This document shows, piece after piece, positions 24,597 to 35,586 of a DNA stretch of 60,000 nucleotides. This DNA comes from Lineus longissimus (taxonomy: Eukaryota; Nemertea; Pilidiophora; Heteronemertea; Lineidae). A program made the translations under genes and the position numbers. The DNA lies in assembly GCF_910592395.1 (NCBI RefSeq), contig NC_088319.1, forward strand, positions 16,990,001 to 17,050,000, in the 5' to 3' direction. Numbering within the stretch: the first letter of the stretch is position 1; the number at the start of each line of letters is the position of its first letter. The notes under the pieces were generated by a model. The model searched no databases. It was given only the letters and a program-made list of their open reading frames with translations, and was not told where the DNA came from.

Positions 24597-27500
24597 ATCG
24601 ATCAACTGCCATGGAGTTTTTAATCTGGTGTGCCAGTCGTAGCAGCCCTCCCGTATCAAATGGGTCCTTTCCTAATTTACGGTGACGAATTAAGGTATGG
24701 TTCTAGAAGGACCCGTATCTTTCAATACCTCTGATGTTAAACGTGCATAATAGACTTCGTCCCCGTGACACTTTATCCTAGAAATCCTAGGACTTTTAAA
24801 ATTGTTACTCTGGCATGACGCAGCACATATCGTTCGACGATTGCTCAATTTCCCATAAACCATCACCGAATACCAAAGGTTAATGTGACAAAAAAACAGA
24901 ACGAGTGAAATAGACTGTCGAACCCGCCTTTCTAAAGTGGCATCAGCAGGGGTCAAAATAAGTGTGTAGATCTCAAAGAGGAATGCACGATAATGGCGAA
25001 TGCTTACTGGAGCTAGAGGTGCTGGCCTTCAAATGGTACCTCAAATTAGGCTCTGGTATATTTGATAGAAGCCTGAAGGGGGCAGGCAATGGGTCAAGAT
25101 TTAGGGTGACGTTGGAATGCATAGAAAATCCGCTTAGCGTGCCCGTATTAAAGACAACAGAACCACACTTCTTTAAATATCAAAACCAATCCAGAGATTA
25201 TTTCATGTCTTACCTTTGGCATTTACAAGTGAGTTGAACTAACATTCGGTTTCTGCCGACAAATTTCATGACATAATGCGGCTATCACTATATCTGTCAT
25301 TCATGTACTTAATACACTTTTTGCCATATAAAGCATCACGTTTATTAATAGAAAAATGATGAAAATGCCATATGAGCGGATTACTCTGTGGAAGCGATAG
25401 GCGATCTTTCTTCCGTGTTTACATATTTTTATGACTCGTACATTGAAGCGTATTTCTCAACTAATTGGAAAAATGTCCTTAAACTTTTGATGGTATTTAC
25501 AAATAGACGCTATATTGACCTTATTTAGTTGTATTTAAAGAAGTTATATCAAAATTCTTGAGATGTGTCTGAACAAATGCTTTGTAATGTTTTATGCTTA
25601 ACACTAATCCAAAGTATAATATTTAGAACTTATACTAATGACTCCTAAATAAATCGATGTACGCCACGACGTACCTGATTTCTCAAAGGAATGTGGTAGA
25701 TAAAACTACACAATCGATGACTAGTAAGAAGATGATTTTTCACCTGTGACTATCTCTTTAACAGTCACCTGTTGAGTGCAATTTGCTGTCCCATAGAAAC
25801 GTCACTTCCCTGAGATAGACCAGGTGACATCTGGTATTTTGACAATCAGAGTTGGCCCCACTGAACAACATCAACGAACAAAGAAAATAATAAACTCATT
25901 GTGGGAGTGCTCCTCTTGTTTGTTTACACGATCTCCTCGAGGTAATATGATGCTCCCCCTCGCTTATGTCGGGCCACAAAGCTACAACGTGTTGCATTAA
26001 ATCGTTAAAGCAAGCACGTACGACATCGTGGCCATTCATAAATTAGCATTTAAGCTTAGAGTATTAGTGGCGACTACGTGACGTTAAGTTTGTCACAGTG
26101 ATTGTAACGATGTCTCGTTAGCTTTCTGGCTATTCTTGTGGCAGAGGTTCTGGCGATACATTCCTTCAGGGGACCATATTCGAGAGCAGATTTTGTAAGA
26201 ATCTGAAATCCTATCAAACTTCCTCACAGTTGAAATACAGTGTTAAACAAAAGAAAAAGAATTTAAACGTAAGCCGCGATACTCCGTGACATGGCCCCTG
26301 GAAGACGGTGTGGAATTGGTCACGGTGATTCAGACGCCATATCCCTACCTGACCTTTAAGAAAGGTGATAACGGCACGTACTGATAAACTTACTATTTCC
26401 CTGCACGATACCAATAAAATTGTCCTACGGAAATGCCTTTTGATTGAATGATTGCACGTGGGATTTTTTGATTCTTGGTCACTGGGTCAGTGTCGATGAG
26501 TTTTGAAAATGCAATCGTACCTGATTCGATTGTAGTCATCTCAACCCTTCACAGGTTGTCAGAGTTTCTGGTCGGCGACAGTATCACCAACTCATGAAAG
26601 AGCAATTGAACGAAATTGGCGAAGAACATCATGGGAGCGAAGAAAATTTGAAACATGCAGTGTCCTTAGGGCTATTAAATGTCAAATTTTCTTGCATACA
26701 ATTGGGTCGAAATTGAATCTTTAAGTGTAAAAGGCCCGACATGTTATTCTAGACAATTCGACTCGGCTTTGGCGGGGTTCGTAGGATGTTCGGCTATATC
26801 GTTTTCAGACAACAGAAAGGATGGTTTTGAAATTGGACGGTCGCGTCTTTTAGGTGCTATGTTGTGTCTTGTCTAAGTGAAATAACGCAGATACCTGTCT
26901 AGGTAAGTGGTTGTTCTGTTTAGATGTCTCTGAATGAAGACCAGGGCAGATTTCCGGCATAAGGCTTGATTCCACAACAGCGACAAACTGCTGTGGCATA
27001 TTTTCAAAGCAAAATAACCAACTCCTACACGCACAGACATGACAGCGATGCACTTGCAAAATTATTTTTTGCGGTTGCAATTGGACACTATACCCATCAT
27101 CACCAACGCTATTTTACATTATATATGTTCTTTCAAGTGGACCCATAGCCCCATCGTTCTCAATCCTTCAAGTTTACAGTGCACCTGACATCCTCAATAG
27201 AATTCACACGTTTTCAAACTCGATGTTAAAGTCGTTGTAGCTCTAATATTTAACATATCATATCGAAATCTTTACCAAATACCTCCGAACACAAACCAGC
27301 GATTGTATTTGAGTTACGTCCAGGCGATTACTCCCAAATATCATCGACCTTTCTTCACGACCGTAAACGAGTACATCAACACAGAAATTCTACTCAAAAT
27401 TCTATTCACGGCGTGTGAGATTATGATAACCGGTTGAAAAGCCCCCAAGGGTAGACTTTGATGACTTGAGCCAATGCATCACCTTTGTGCAAACAGCTTT

Positions 27501-27690
27501 GATCGCCCTTGGGACTGACACCATTCTAAACTGTTGACCCTCTAATTACTGCTTGCCTTCGGAACGTTTATCCGTCGTTTACCCTTATATTGTAGCTAAA
27601 TAATGAAATGGATAAAGAACTGCCACATATGATGAATCGAACTTGGAAGCGCATTTAAAGGCAACATGCCATGCTAAAGTTTAAAGAAGT
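24597..27690. other. No recognisable gene
   Basis: Small frames at 24690-24956 (-), 24962-25237 (+), 26214-26414 (-), 26679-26876 (+) and 26850-27148 (both strands) are unrecognised and chance-length. Nearly 1 kb (25238-26213) has no frame above 60 codons. Near 27443-27510 the words CCCAAGGG and CCCTTGGG recur, too short to call an element. Confidence 0.45.
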
Positions 27691-27816
27691 CATTGGGCGA
27701 TATGAATAAAGACAAGTAAATGCTTTTACTACAATTTTGTACAGAAAGGCCTAGTGTAAATGTACGTGGAGTTTTAGATAAAAGCATTTGCTGGTCTTTA
27801 TTCATATCACCCAATG
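27691..27816 (+). mobile_element. 126 bp MITE-like element, copy A
   Basis: Terminal arms of 38 bp (27691-27728 and 27779-27816) are inverted repeats matching at 35 of 38 positions, starting CATTGGG and ending CCCAATG, around a 50-base centre. A second copy of exactly the same length lies at 43331-43456, differing at three positions. Length, structure and recurrence fit a non-autonomous MITE. No clear target-site duplication is visible: the flanks are AAGT on the left and TCTT on the right. A transcript would fold into a long hairpin, so a small-RNA precursor role is also conceivable. Superfamily not assigned. Confidence 0.8.
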
Positions 27817-28203
27817 TCTTTCGATGTCGGTTTACAAAATATAATAAAAAAATGTAACGTGTTGCATTTTCTCAGAGTGCGGCCGCTTTATGATACTACC
27901 AGCAGCCTGTTGCGATGTTTGGTCCGTATTTTACTAGACAGAAGACAGAAGCAACACGCAGATGATTCGAAAAGTTATGGCTGGCGTTCTGTGTCACCTT
28001 TAATAATTGAAATGTCAATACTTCATATACCTGTTTACTGTTTTCTATTATATATTCTTCTTTGCAAAAGAAAACATGGGTTATTTGGTGCACAAAGAAG
28101 GACTGACACTTCCAATAACAGCGAGGCATCACCTATTTGTCCTTCTCTGTGCAGGGGAGTAAACCGTTGTATTGGTTATGCGGCCCAAAACTGGTATTTT
28201 TGA
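27814..28203 (+). CDS. Unrecognised ORF starting in MITE end
   Basis: This is a 129-codon frame with a true ATG at 27814. The ATG is formed by the last bases of the inverted-repeat element (CCCAATG), so the start is transposon-derived. The product has a hydrophobic stretch around residues 70-85 (IPVYCFLLYILL) followed by CKRK, which could read as a membrane segment with a basic flank. No domain is recognised. It is among the longer ATG-started frames in the window, but within chance expectation. Confidence 0.1.
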   Translation: MSFDVGLQNIIKKCNVLHFLRVRPLYDTTSSLLRCLVRILLDRRQKQHADDSKSYGWRSVSPLIIEMSILHIPVYCFLLYILLCKRKHGLFGAQRRTDTSNNSEASPICPSLCRGVNRCIGYAAQNWYF

Positions 28204-29049
28204 CAACGCTATGTTAATTTTTAGTCATTTTTTTATACCCGTACCAACTGAGAAGTCTACGAATTGTCTACTGAGTGTTAAAATAACGTCTAGCCTCTTA
28301 TTAAGAGTGTTTGGTAAGAGCAGCAAATATCAAAAGATTGGCGAAGATATTTCAATGGACCACACTTAACACTGATAGAGCGCTGTGCTTCACCTATATG
28401 TAACTGATTGTTCATACTGACATGACCGAGTCATTTCGAGTTTTAGACACAGAAGCTCCATGCAAGCAGTTGAGCATTTTCTTGCAAGCATGGGCGTTTG
28501 TAAGGGATTTTCCAGGGCGGTTAAAAGGTTTCTTTATCAACTGCAGGTGGAAATTGTCATAAATCATTTTTGTCTTTAAATGGGCTTAATACAACATTTT
28601 ACCGCACGATTATCAGAAATAACCAAAAAGAAGGATAGTATCCCTACCTTGTGTCATATCAGGAAAGAGTCCATGCCAAACAGCAGAGTTCTTATCACAA
28701 CCCATTAAACAGAAATGAAAAAAATAGCAACCAAAATGCCAGACTTAAAAATAATTGCAGTCGAATCAGCGCTGTTCCAGGAAACGCATTTTTGCACAGA
28801 AATGGCATTTCAAGATTCGTGTGTGATAGTTATCCATATAATTCTATAAATAGAACTATATTTGAGACATTAAAAAGGTTCCGTGCACCTCCCAAGTTGA
28901 ATCAGGACAGGAGACCTGTTGGATATTATTTATGTCTTTCCATTAATAATGGCTTACCAGGTGTCTCTTGTATGTTGGTTTTTCTCTTGTTGGTCTTTGT
29001 AAGGGAAGACAGAGAGATAATGACCGTGGGCTGTTAGGCAGCACGGTCC
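28204..29049. other. No recognisable gene
   Basis: The frame at 28651-29037 (128 codons) opens with GTG rather than ATG and has no domain, so it is unlikely to be a eukaryotic gene start. A hydrophobic run near its end (MLVFLLLVFV) may be chance. Confidence 0.4.
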
Positions 29050-29070
29050 GGCGGTCAGAGGAAGACCGCC
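29050..29070. repeat. Short perfect hairpin
   Basis: GGCGGTC (29050-29056) and GACCGCC (29064-29070) pair perfectly around a 7-base loop in a locally GC-rich patch (29035-29110). Confidence 0.6.
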
Positions 29071-30464
29071 TTGTCGCAGTCTGTCCGTGAGCATTACGGC
29101 CGGTGAAGACTGGCCCAGTGTGTTTTTTCTCACTGCTGCTAAGGCTGTAAGACGGGATGGTTAGGTAAGCCTAGTTAGAAGTATAGGGCCTACTATCTTG
29201 TCAATGTCTGTCAGCGAGCGCATAGGCCACAAGCATGACACATGAGAGGTCCCAACTCATCTTACCTTTCTCTCCCCGGCCTCCCTGCATGAGGAAGTCT
29301 AGAGAGCACACTGAACGACAGGAGCGATGTTTTCTGTGTCTGTTCACACCGATGCCAAAAATGGCTTTCTGTGCATAGGAGACCCGATTAAACATTCGAT
29401 GTTTGGGCAAGAAAAAGTCATGTGTAAGACACAGAACTTTTCTTTTGTACCATTAGGATGGACATGAAGTTTCGTCGTTTTGTCTCCATCAATCTCAAAA
29501 AGGTGTGGAAGGAGTACCAAGCTGACATTTCCGAAGTAGACCAGGATCTAAGACACGTTCATACATTACAATATAGTATATAGTCTGAGAAGAATGAAGT
29601 ATTCTATAAAACGATCATAATGCCTCATATACCCAGCGAAGTCCAGCCATAAACGTGTACTTTACTCAGTTACATGTCAATAAATTCATCTGCAAACTTC
29701 AACATTCTATGCTCGTCTTCATCTTGTAAATGCATAATTCGAATCGACAGAGGTTTGACCCGTGCGATTGAGGCCCCAATACGCTGGTCCCCGGGGCCCA
29801 CATTCCAAGCTAGAGACTTTGAGCTAATGCCAATTCATTGATTGTTTGTCCAAATTCACTGCATGCAGTACGGCCAATGTGATATTCTGATAGTACCACA
29901 CTTGTATTCATCATGCTCTAAACCAATTCAATATAGATTTACCAGGTTATAAATACGAGTCTTTCAGCACTTCGTATACACGTCACATGACCTAATAGTG
30001 CATATATCCTTATGACGTCATAAGTGCGAAAATTATAAACGTGAATAGTTTTGAATACAGGTGACATGTTTAGTGCTGCCCTAATGATAAGAAAAATGAC
30101 ATTCTTAACATTTTGGGCATTTTTGCTATTCAGCTTTTGATCAAATTGAAAATATCTTGCCGCAATTGCCCAAATTAGGTCCGTGTAGGCCTATTGACCG
30201 CGCCCATTAGATGTTTGAACCTCAGTTGCATCAGAAGTCTGTCACAATCCGTATCGCTTGATATGATACTCAATACACAGTAGTCCTCCACCGCCTTCTG
30301 ACAAATCATTTTGATCACGAAAATGCTTGAAAATACCCTGGTATATGTTAATCATTTTGAACAAGAACAGTACACATCGTATCTACGCTATCCAAATCTT
30401 ATTGTCCAGCGCCGTCTACAAATTATCCTCCAAAAGAAAGTCTGGCCGGTCTAAATGTCAGGCT
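29071..30464. other. No recognisable gene
   Basis: One 69-codon minus frame (29201-29410) has no domain. Nearly 1 kb from 29411 has no frame above 60 codons and no repeat. Confidence 0.5.
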
Positions 30465-30700
30465 TACATAAGAGTCATCATCGGTGAACACTGGTTTTAT
30501 TGTCAAGAAGCCATTGTTCGCCGGCATGTCCATACATCTCAAGTAAGGTTTACATAAGAGTCATCATCGGTGAACAAAGGTTTTATGGTCAAGAAGCCAT
30601 TGTTCGCCGGCATGTCCATACACCTCAAGTAAGGTTAACATAAGAGTCATCATCGGTGAACAAAGGTTTTATGGTCAAGAAGCTATTGTTCGCCGGCATG
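30465..30700 (+). repeat. 86 bp tandem repeat, ~2.7 copies
   Basis: Units start at 30465, 30551 and 30637. The third breaks off after CGCCGGCATG at 30700. Copies differ at a handful of sites; copies 2 and 3 share GAACAAAGG and ATGGTC where copy 1 has GAACACTGG and TTGTC. They are therefore closer to each other than to copy 1. 86 is not a multiple of three, so this is not a coding repeat. No unique spacers exist between units, so it is not a CRISPR array. Confidence 0.9.
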
Positions 30701-31726
30701 CTAACACACCGTATAGCTCAACGTAGACACGGCCTAAAACGAATGGTTTGGTTGGAATTGTGCACCCTCATTGGGCCAATCTGTTCCTTGGTATCGTAGG
30801 GAAGGAGGTACCAGTGAAGTTGACTGATGTGGTTCGTTATCGACTACCGTCAGCTCAATCATATTACCACCTGCTACACCTCTACCCTACTCAATCTTTG
30901 TCCGCTAATTTGTGCCGTGGCTTATCTCGCTAGACTTCGGAAGGAGATTGCGCGAATATAGCTCAATATAACTAGCATAGTTGGTTGGGTGGTGTTGGGA
31001 ACTGTCATCCCGGGTCCTAACTGTCATATGCAGGACAGTATGATCATCAAGATGGTTGTGTAGTACGCAACGCATAATATGCCGACATCCCTACGGGTGG
31101 GGGTCAGGGATGAATGTCTTCCTCCGTGATGCATAACGTGGTCTGGGCTGCATCTGAGGTCGTAGCCGTGGCACCAGTGATTCTTACCGACTGTTGGTCT
31201 ATATGTTATGATTTCTTCGTGATACCGAGCTAGAACACACACAATAAATGAGATATTCCTAATAGCTCGAAGCATCATGTGAAATTAGACTACGGTCTTT
31301 TATATGGGATTGCGTTTCAAATGGCTCCTTTTCAAAACAACGTAGCAATTACATGAATTATTTTTAAAAGAACATAAGACCATAATTGACTCTCAAATGA
31401 TGTCTTGAAGGTTATTAGAAAATGTGATTAAGTGCGCGAAAAAAATGGTGCAGGAGGATGTCAATAACTGGTTTTAACCATACAGTACAAGATTGTGAGC
31501 TTATAGTCTTCACTGCCTTGTATTGGGCAAGGAAATCGGAATCGCCCATTCATATTAGCTACCAGGTCGAATGAGCATGATTCTACATCGACATGGATCT
31601 TCGTGACATGTCTAAATTAAGATGGAAATGTTCAGACGTGTTCCTATCCATCAGCAACCACATTTTACCTGATGTTTGGTCCCACTCTCCGGGCTCGATT
31701 CGAGTGGGCCTAGGTAATGTATGTAA
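30701..31726. other. No recognisable gene
   Basis: Short frames at 30748-30933 (+) and 31024-31278 (-) lack domains. A CCCACTC / GAGTGGG inverted pair sits at 31681-31708, just before the decayed minisatellite. Confidence 0.45.
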
Positions 31727-32030
31727 TAATCTTATAAACCAAAGCCCTAACCTATGGTGACAGTCGATCTAACTTAAGAATCCCTGTAAAACGAACCAGC
31801 GTCTATGGAGATGGTTGATCTAACTCCAATAATCCTTGTTAGACCAAACCCTTACATCTGTCGAGATGGTCGATATAACTCCAAGATTTCTTGCAAAGTC
31901 AATCTTTGACATCTATTTCGACTGCCACTCTAAGACTCTGATAACCCTTGTAAATCCGAACCCTATAACCTACTATTAGTATGTAGACTATGTGTCTAAC
32001 TCTAGGATTCGTCGTTAGACCAAACTCGAG
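31727..32030 (+). repeat. Decayed minisatellite, ~54-64 bp unit
   Basis: Five to six diverged units follow one another, each with an AATCCTTGTTAGACCAAACCC-like start and a GATGGTCGATCTAACTCC-like end. Units begin near 31727, 31780, 31832, 31887, 31944 and 32008. Indels give a variable period. No open frame runs through it. Confidence 0.65.
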
Positions 32031-34571
32031 CCGATCCGACTCTGGTGGTACCGAACCGAATCAATGCAACCATCAGCTAGCGGTTCCTCGTTCTGATTGA
32101 TACAAGTTGCAGCGTGCTCGATCACAGCTCACTCCCTGCGGGACCCTTCCACAAACATTACAACCTCGTACATTACTTCTTGTCAAAGAAACCTAACAAC
32201 AGCGTACCATTTCTCTCATCATTGAAAGGTCAAATTAACGCTTGTAACACGATGTGCTCGGCGTATGGGGAGCGGGAAGTCACCCAGAGGATAACAGCGA
32301 TAATACAGTTAGCTACCATCAAGTTAAAGGCCAGGTCGTGTTAATTATTTACATGTTGGCGAGGTTGCAGCTGTAACAAATTAATTTAACCATGCTCACG
32401 ATATTCACCCGATGCCACCAGTCATTGTCCTCATTTAAAGGACCAACAGGTAAGAAAAGCCAACAAAATGGACCAAAAATAACGCGGAAATAATGGCTGT
32501 CATTTCATCGGATGACTTGGGACACTCTTCATCAAGGTTTCACGCCTTAGCTTTCTTCATGGTTCTTTATGTATATGTAGATTTGTGTTAAGATTCTTAT
32601 GACAATAGATCGTGATTCTAAACTCAGTTCAATGACCACAACTTGACCTACTTTGTCAAAATTGGTATTTTGAAGCTCTTGATCCGTCGCTCGAGAATAT
32701 TGACCTGAACTCCTTCAATTCTAGGCGAAAAAGTCACGTCGTTCAGAGAAACCACCAAATATGATGCATTCTCAATGGCAGTGTTGTCGTATTTGGATAT
32801 GTCATGAAAGGAGGAAGCTCTATTCACCTCGAATGTGCGCATAGTAGGCAAAGTCTTGTCGTAAACCGAGCACTAAGTGACGGTTACTGATGGTGTGGCT
32901 TGGAGCTTGTCACTTGAACTTTTTGTTCGGTCACAGAGGATGCCGTATGTGACGTCACTGGCACTCGATCTATGGGGTCACGCAGTCTGTTTCATTCGCT
33001 GCTTACGTATTGGCCATAAGAACTGAACGAGGCATATATTTTTTTCCTGCGGAGCCGATCGTCAAATCCCGTTTTATCTGAGCTTTAATTTATTTGATCT
33101 AACGAAGGTAATAACCTGTTAGTGAATAAAACATCTTCCGATATTTATTATATGTCACTGGGTCAAGAGTAACCTTCTCAGAACAACTCGGAACAACTTC
33201 CCCGTCTTTGTTTCCTTAACAGAAGCTGTAAGTAGTATACATTGATTTCAAAATGTATTTTGTCCGAAAAGCTTTTCAAGAACACTCAAAACGTGCAAAA
33301 ATGGCAATCGACCCAGTTAGAGGCGCTTGTTAGTGAAGTGTGCCAGCCGGAGAGTGTCATGACTCTTGTGACCTTGATATCCCAGCCAACCTTCCTGTGG
33401 AGCGACAGTAGATAAAAAATCTTCATTAGGAACGTTATTTGACTTACTGGACCAATGGTAAAATCATGAGAGAGGAAAACAAATAAATTGATTAAAAAAA
33501 TTGACTTCTGTCATTAGTTACTCGTTATTATCGATTAGTACTTTTCGGTCATGTTCTTCCTATAAATACTGGTTGAAATTGTCTATTGGTGTAATCGTAT
33601 TTGATATTTGTAGACAGGATGGTAGGACAAATACTGGTGTTTCCTGCATATCTGCTCAGGGATAGGCGGGTGTGGAGACTAGGAGATAGAGAGGCTTGCA
33701 TCTTTGTTGCCTGAGTGCAGTCTGTTGTTAGAAAATAACTCGATTTCGCGCTTAATGCCACCAACTACGCGTGTCTGACGTACATTTGTGGGGGAGGTGT
33801 TGCCGGGCCTACAGGGCATGTTGTCAGTTGAAAGGATGGTTATCTATATTTTCGGAATAAAGTTTGGATATAGAGAGAGATCTTGTGTCTTTTGATATTG
33901 CCGGAACTATAACCTATGAAAAGTAACAAAGTGGAGTGTCCTCTTGGTGAAGTTTAAAAGTACTTCTCACTGTGAGCTTTACCATAGTTCATGTTGTGCG
34001 AGTCGACACATTGAAAAAGATTTTCCCAAATTTAGTTTATCGAATCTGAAGTGAGCCCTCTCTCTTTCGGGTTTACCTTTGTGAATAAATCATTGGGAGA
34101 AATCTCAGCGATCTAGGGGTGTACAGTTGCTTTGAAGTGGCCCTCATTGGAAAGTTCAAGTAATTCCTGAGTTCTACGCCGGTGTCCACTTGCACATTAA
34201 GGAGGCTTTATGAATGAACGAAGTGGATCCGATTGTGGGTCTGTAACCTGCCAAAGGTATGAGGACGGTTTAAGAAGACGTCCTGAGGGTGCATGACCTC
34301 TTCGGCGTCCAGCCACCTGAGCTAACGATAGACACTGCGTAGCAGAACAGTAAAATGTATTCGTACATTAGTGAAGTCGAGCCTGCTCTAGTATTCATTC
34401 CCAAAAAACTGGCATTTGCACACTTCCAGCGACTTGTAACCAACCTACCACTCCCGGCCGGCACCTTGTTCAGTTTCTAGATGTTAGCGTAGTTGTAAGT
34501 GTTTTGAATACTTCGGATTAGGGCTAAAAGCTATTCCCTTCTGAGAACATCTGCATGGACATTTCATTTTT
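32031..34571. other. No recognisable gene
   Basis: Short frames at 32114-32344 (+), 32648-32851 (-), 33549-33764 (-) and 34270-34464 (-) are unrecognised. Long stretches, notably 32852-33548, have none. No repeat was detected by eye. Confidence 0.45.
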
Positions 34572-34597
34572 AGCTCACCTCTTAGCAGAGGTGAGCT
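34572..34597. repeat. Terminal hairpin of the 1.1 kb repeat
   Basis: AGCTCACCTCT (34572-34582) and AGAGGTGAGCT (34587-34597) pair perfectly over 11 bp around the loop TAGC. The same word recurs at the far end of the element. Confidence 0.85.
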
Positions 34598-34613
34598 TAT
34601 CCCATACCGTGGC

Positions 34614-34622
34614 GTCCGTCGT

Positions 34623-34687
<65 letters not shown>

Positions 34688-34696
34688 CGTCGTCCG
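34614..34696 (+). repeat. CGT trinucleotide array
   Basis: The pure CGT repeat spans about 34624-34687 (21 units), with imperfect GTCCGT variants on both sides. It produces the poly-Arg open frames on both strands, which are artefacts. Confidence 0.95.
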
Positions 34697-34810
34697 TTAG
34701 CAGGGCACGTTTCGTAACTGTTAGAGCTATTGAGTTGAAACTTGGTACACATGTACCCTTATGTAATGACACCTGGGAGACCAAGTTTTGGTCCGATTCG
34801 TTTCATGGTT

Positions 34811-34825
34811 TGGCCACCAGGGGGC
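34811..34825 (+). promoter_or_regulatory. CTCF-like core, unit 1
   Basis: TGGCCACCAGGGGGC matches the first 15 positions of the vertebrate CTCF consensus as I know it; the next bases (CAAA) diverge. The site also lies in a GTTTGGCC / GGCCAAAC hairpin (34808-34830), an alternative reason for the sequence. Confidence 0.4.
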
Positions 34826-34942
34826 CAAACGTTAAAAGTGAAAATATGCAATATCTCCCTTAATAGTTGTCGGGAAATTTTGAAAAAAATATGGTAGGTA
34901 CTTGTAGCAAAGGTGCATCATATATCCTCCGGGTTTTTGATT

Positions 34943-34971
34943 TGACCTCCTTTTCAAGGTCACAGAGGTCA
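34943..34971 (+). promoter_or_regulatory. Nuclear-receptor half-site composite, unit 1
   Basis: TGACCT (34943-34948), 8 bp, AGGTCA (34957-34962), CAG, AGGTCA (34966-34971): an everted repeat with spacer 8 followed by a perfect direct repeat with spacer 3. The middle half-site also reads TCAAGGTCA, an extended monomer site. Confidence 0.4.
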
Positions 34972-35110
34972 AATGGTGTAAATTAGCCGTTAGGATGTAA
35001 CGATGGCACGTTTCTAAACTGCAATGACTATTGATACCAAATTTGGTACACATTTACCCCTTAGTCAGGTGATCTCAGGGACCAAAGTTTGGTCCAATAT
35101 GATTCACCAC

Positions 35111-35127
35111 TTGACCACCAGGGGGCA
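35111..35127 (+). promoter_or_regulatory. CTCF-like core, unit 2
   Basis: TTGACCACCAGGGGGCA keeps the CCACCAGGGGGC core, while the flanking hairpin seen in unit 1 is broken (TTGACC against GGCAAA). Confidence 0.4.
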
Positions 35128-35243
35128 AAATCCAAAAACCTTAAAAATGTGATTATTCCTTAACTTCTTGCCCGATTGCCACCAATTTGATATCATGGGT
35201 ACATCTAACCACCATACAGTATATGTCACACAGGTTTTTAATT

Positions 35244-35272
35244 TGACCTTCTTGTCAAGGTCACAGAGGTCA
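35244..35272 (+). promoter_or_regulatory. Nuclear-receptor half-site composite, unit 2
   Basis: TGACCT (35244-35249), 8 bp, AGGTCA (35258-35263), CAG, AGGTCA (35267-35272). All three half-sites are perfect and the spacing is identical to unit 1. Confidence 0.4.
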
Positions 35273-35412
35273 AATGGCGTAAATTCGCCGTCAGGCCGTT
35301 ACTATGGCACGTTTCTTAACTGCAATGACTATTGATCACAAATTAAGTACACATGTACCCCTTGGTCAGGTGATCTCAGGTACCGAAGTTTGGTGCGATC
35401 TGATTTGCCATT

Positions 35413-35432
35413 TGGCCTCCAGGGAGGGGGCC
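35413..35432 (+). promoter_or_regulatory. Degenerate CTCF-like core, unit 3
   Basis: TGGCCTCCAGGGAGGGGGCC aligns with the unit 1 core but carries an A-to-T change and an inserted GGA-type triplet. It is probably a weakened or lost site. Confidence 0.2.
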
Positions 35433-35557
35433 AAATCCTAAATTCTTCAAAATGCCATTATTCCCAGTAATGACTTGCCCGATTGGCACCAATTTTATAT
35501 CATAGGTACATCTAATTCTAACAACCATTCAATGTGTCACCCGGGTCTTCTTTGATT

Positions 35558-35586
35558 TGACCTACTTTTCAAGGTCACAGAGGTCG
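35558..35586 (+). promoter_or_regulatory. Nuclear-receptor half-site composite, unit 3
   Basis: TGACCT (35558-35563), 8 bp, AGGTCA (35572-35577), CAG, AGGTCG (35581-35586). Only the last base departs from the pattern in the first two units. Confidence 0.35.

Noticed and set aside
28651-29037. 128-codon frame
   Set aside because: GTG start, no domain, and chance length for a eukaryotic window.
30465-30700. Possible CRISPR array
   Set aside because: Units abut without unique spacers and the sequence is eukaryotic in character.
34555-34863. Arg-rich open frames on both strands
   Set aside because: They are translations of the CGT trinucleotide array inside the 1.1 kb repeat.
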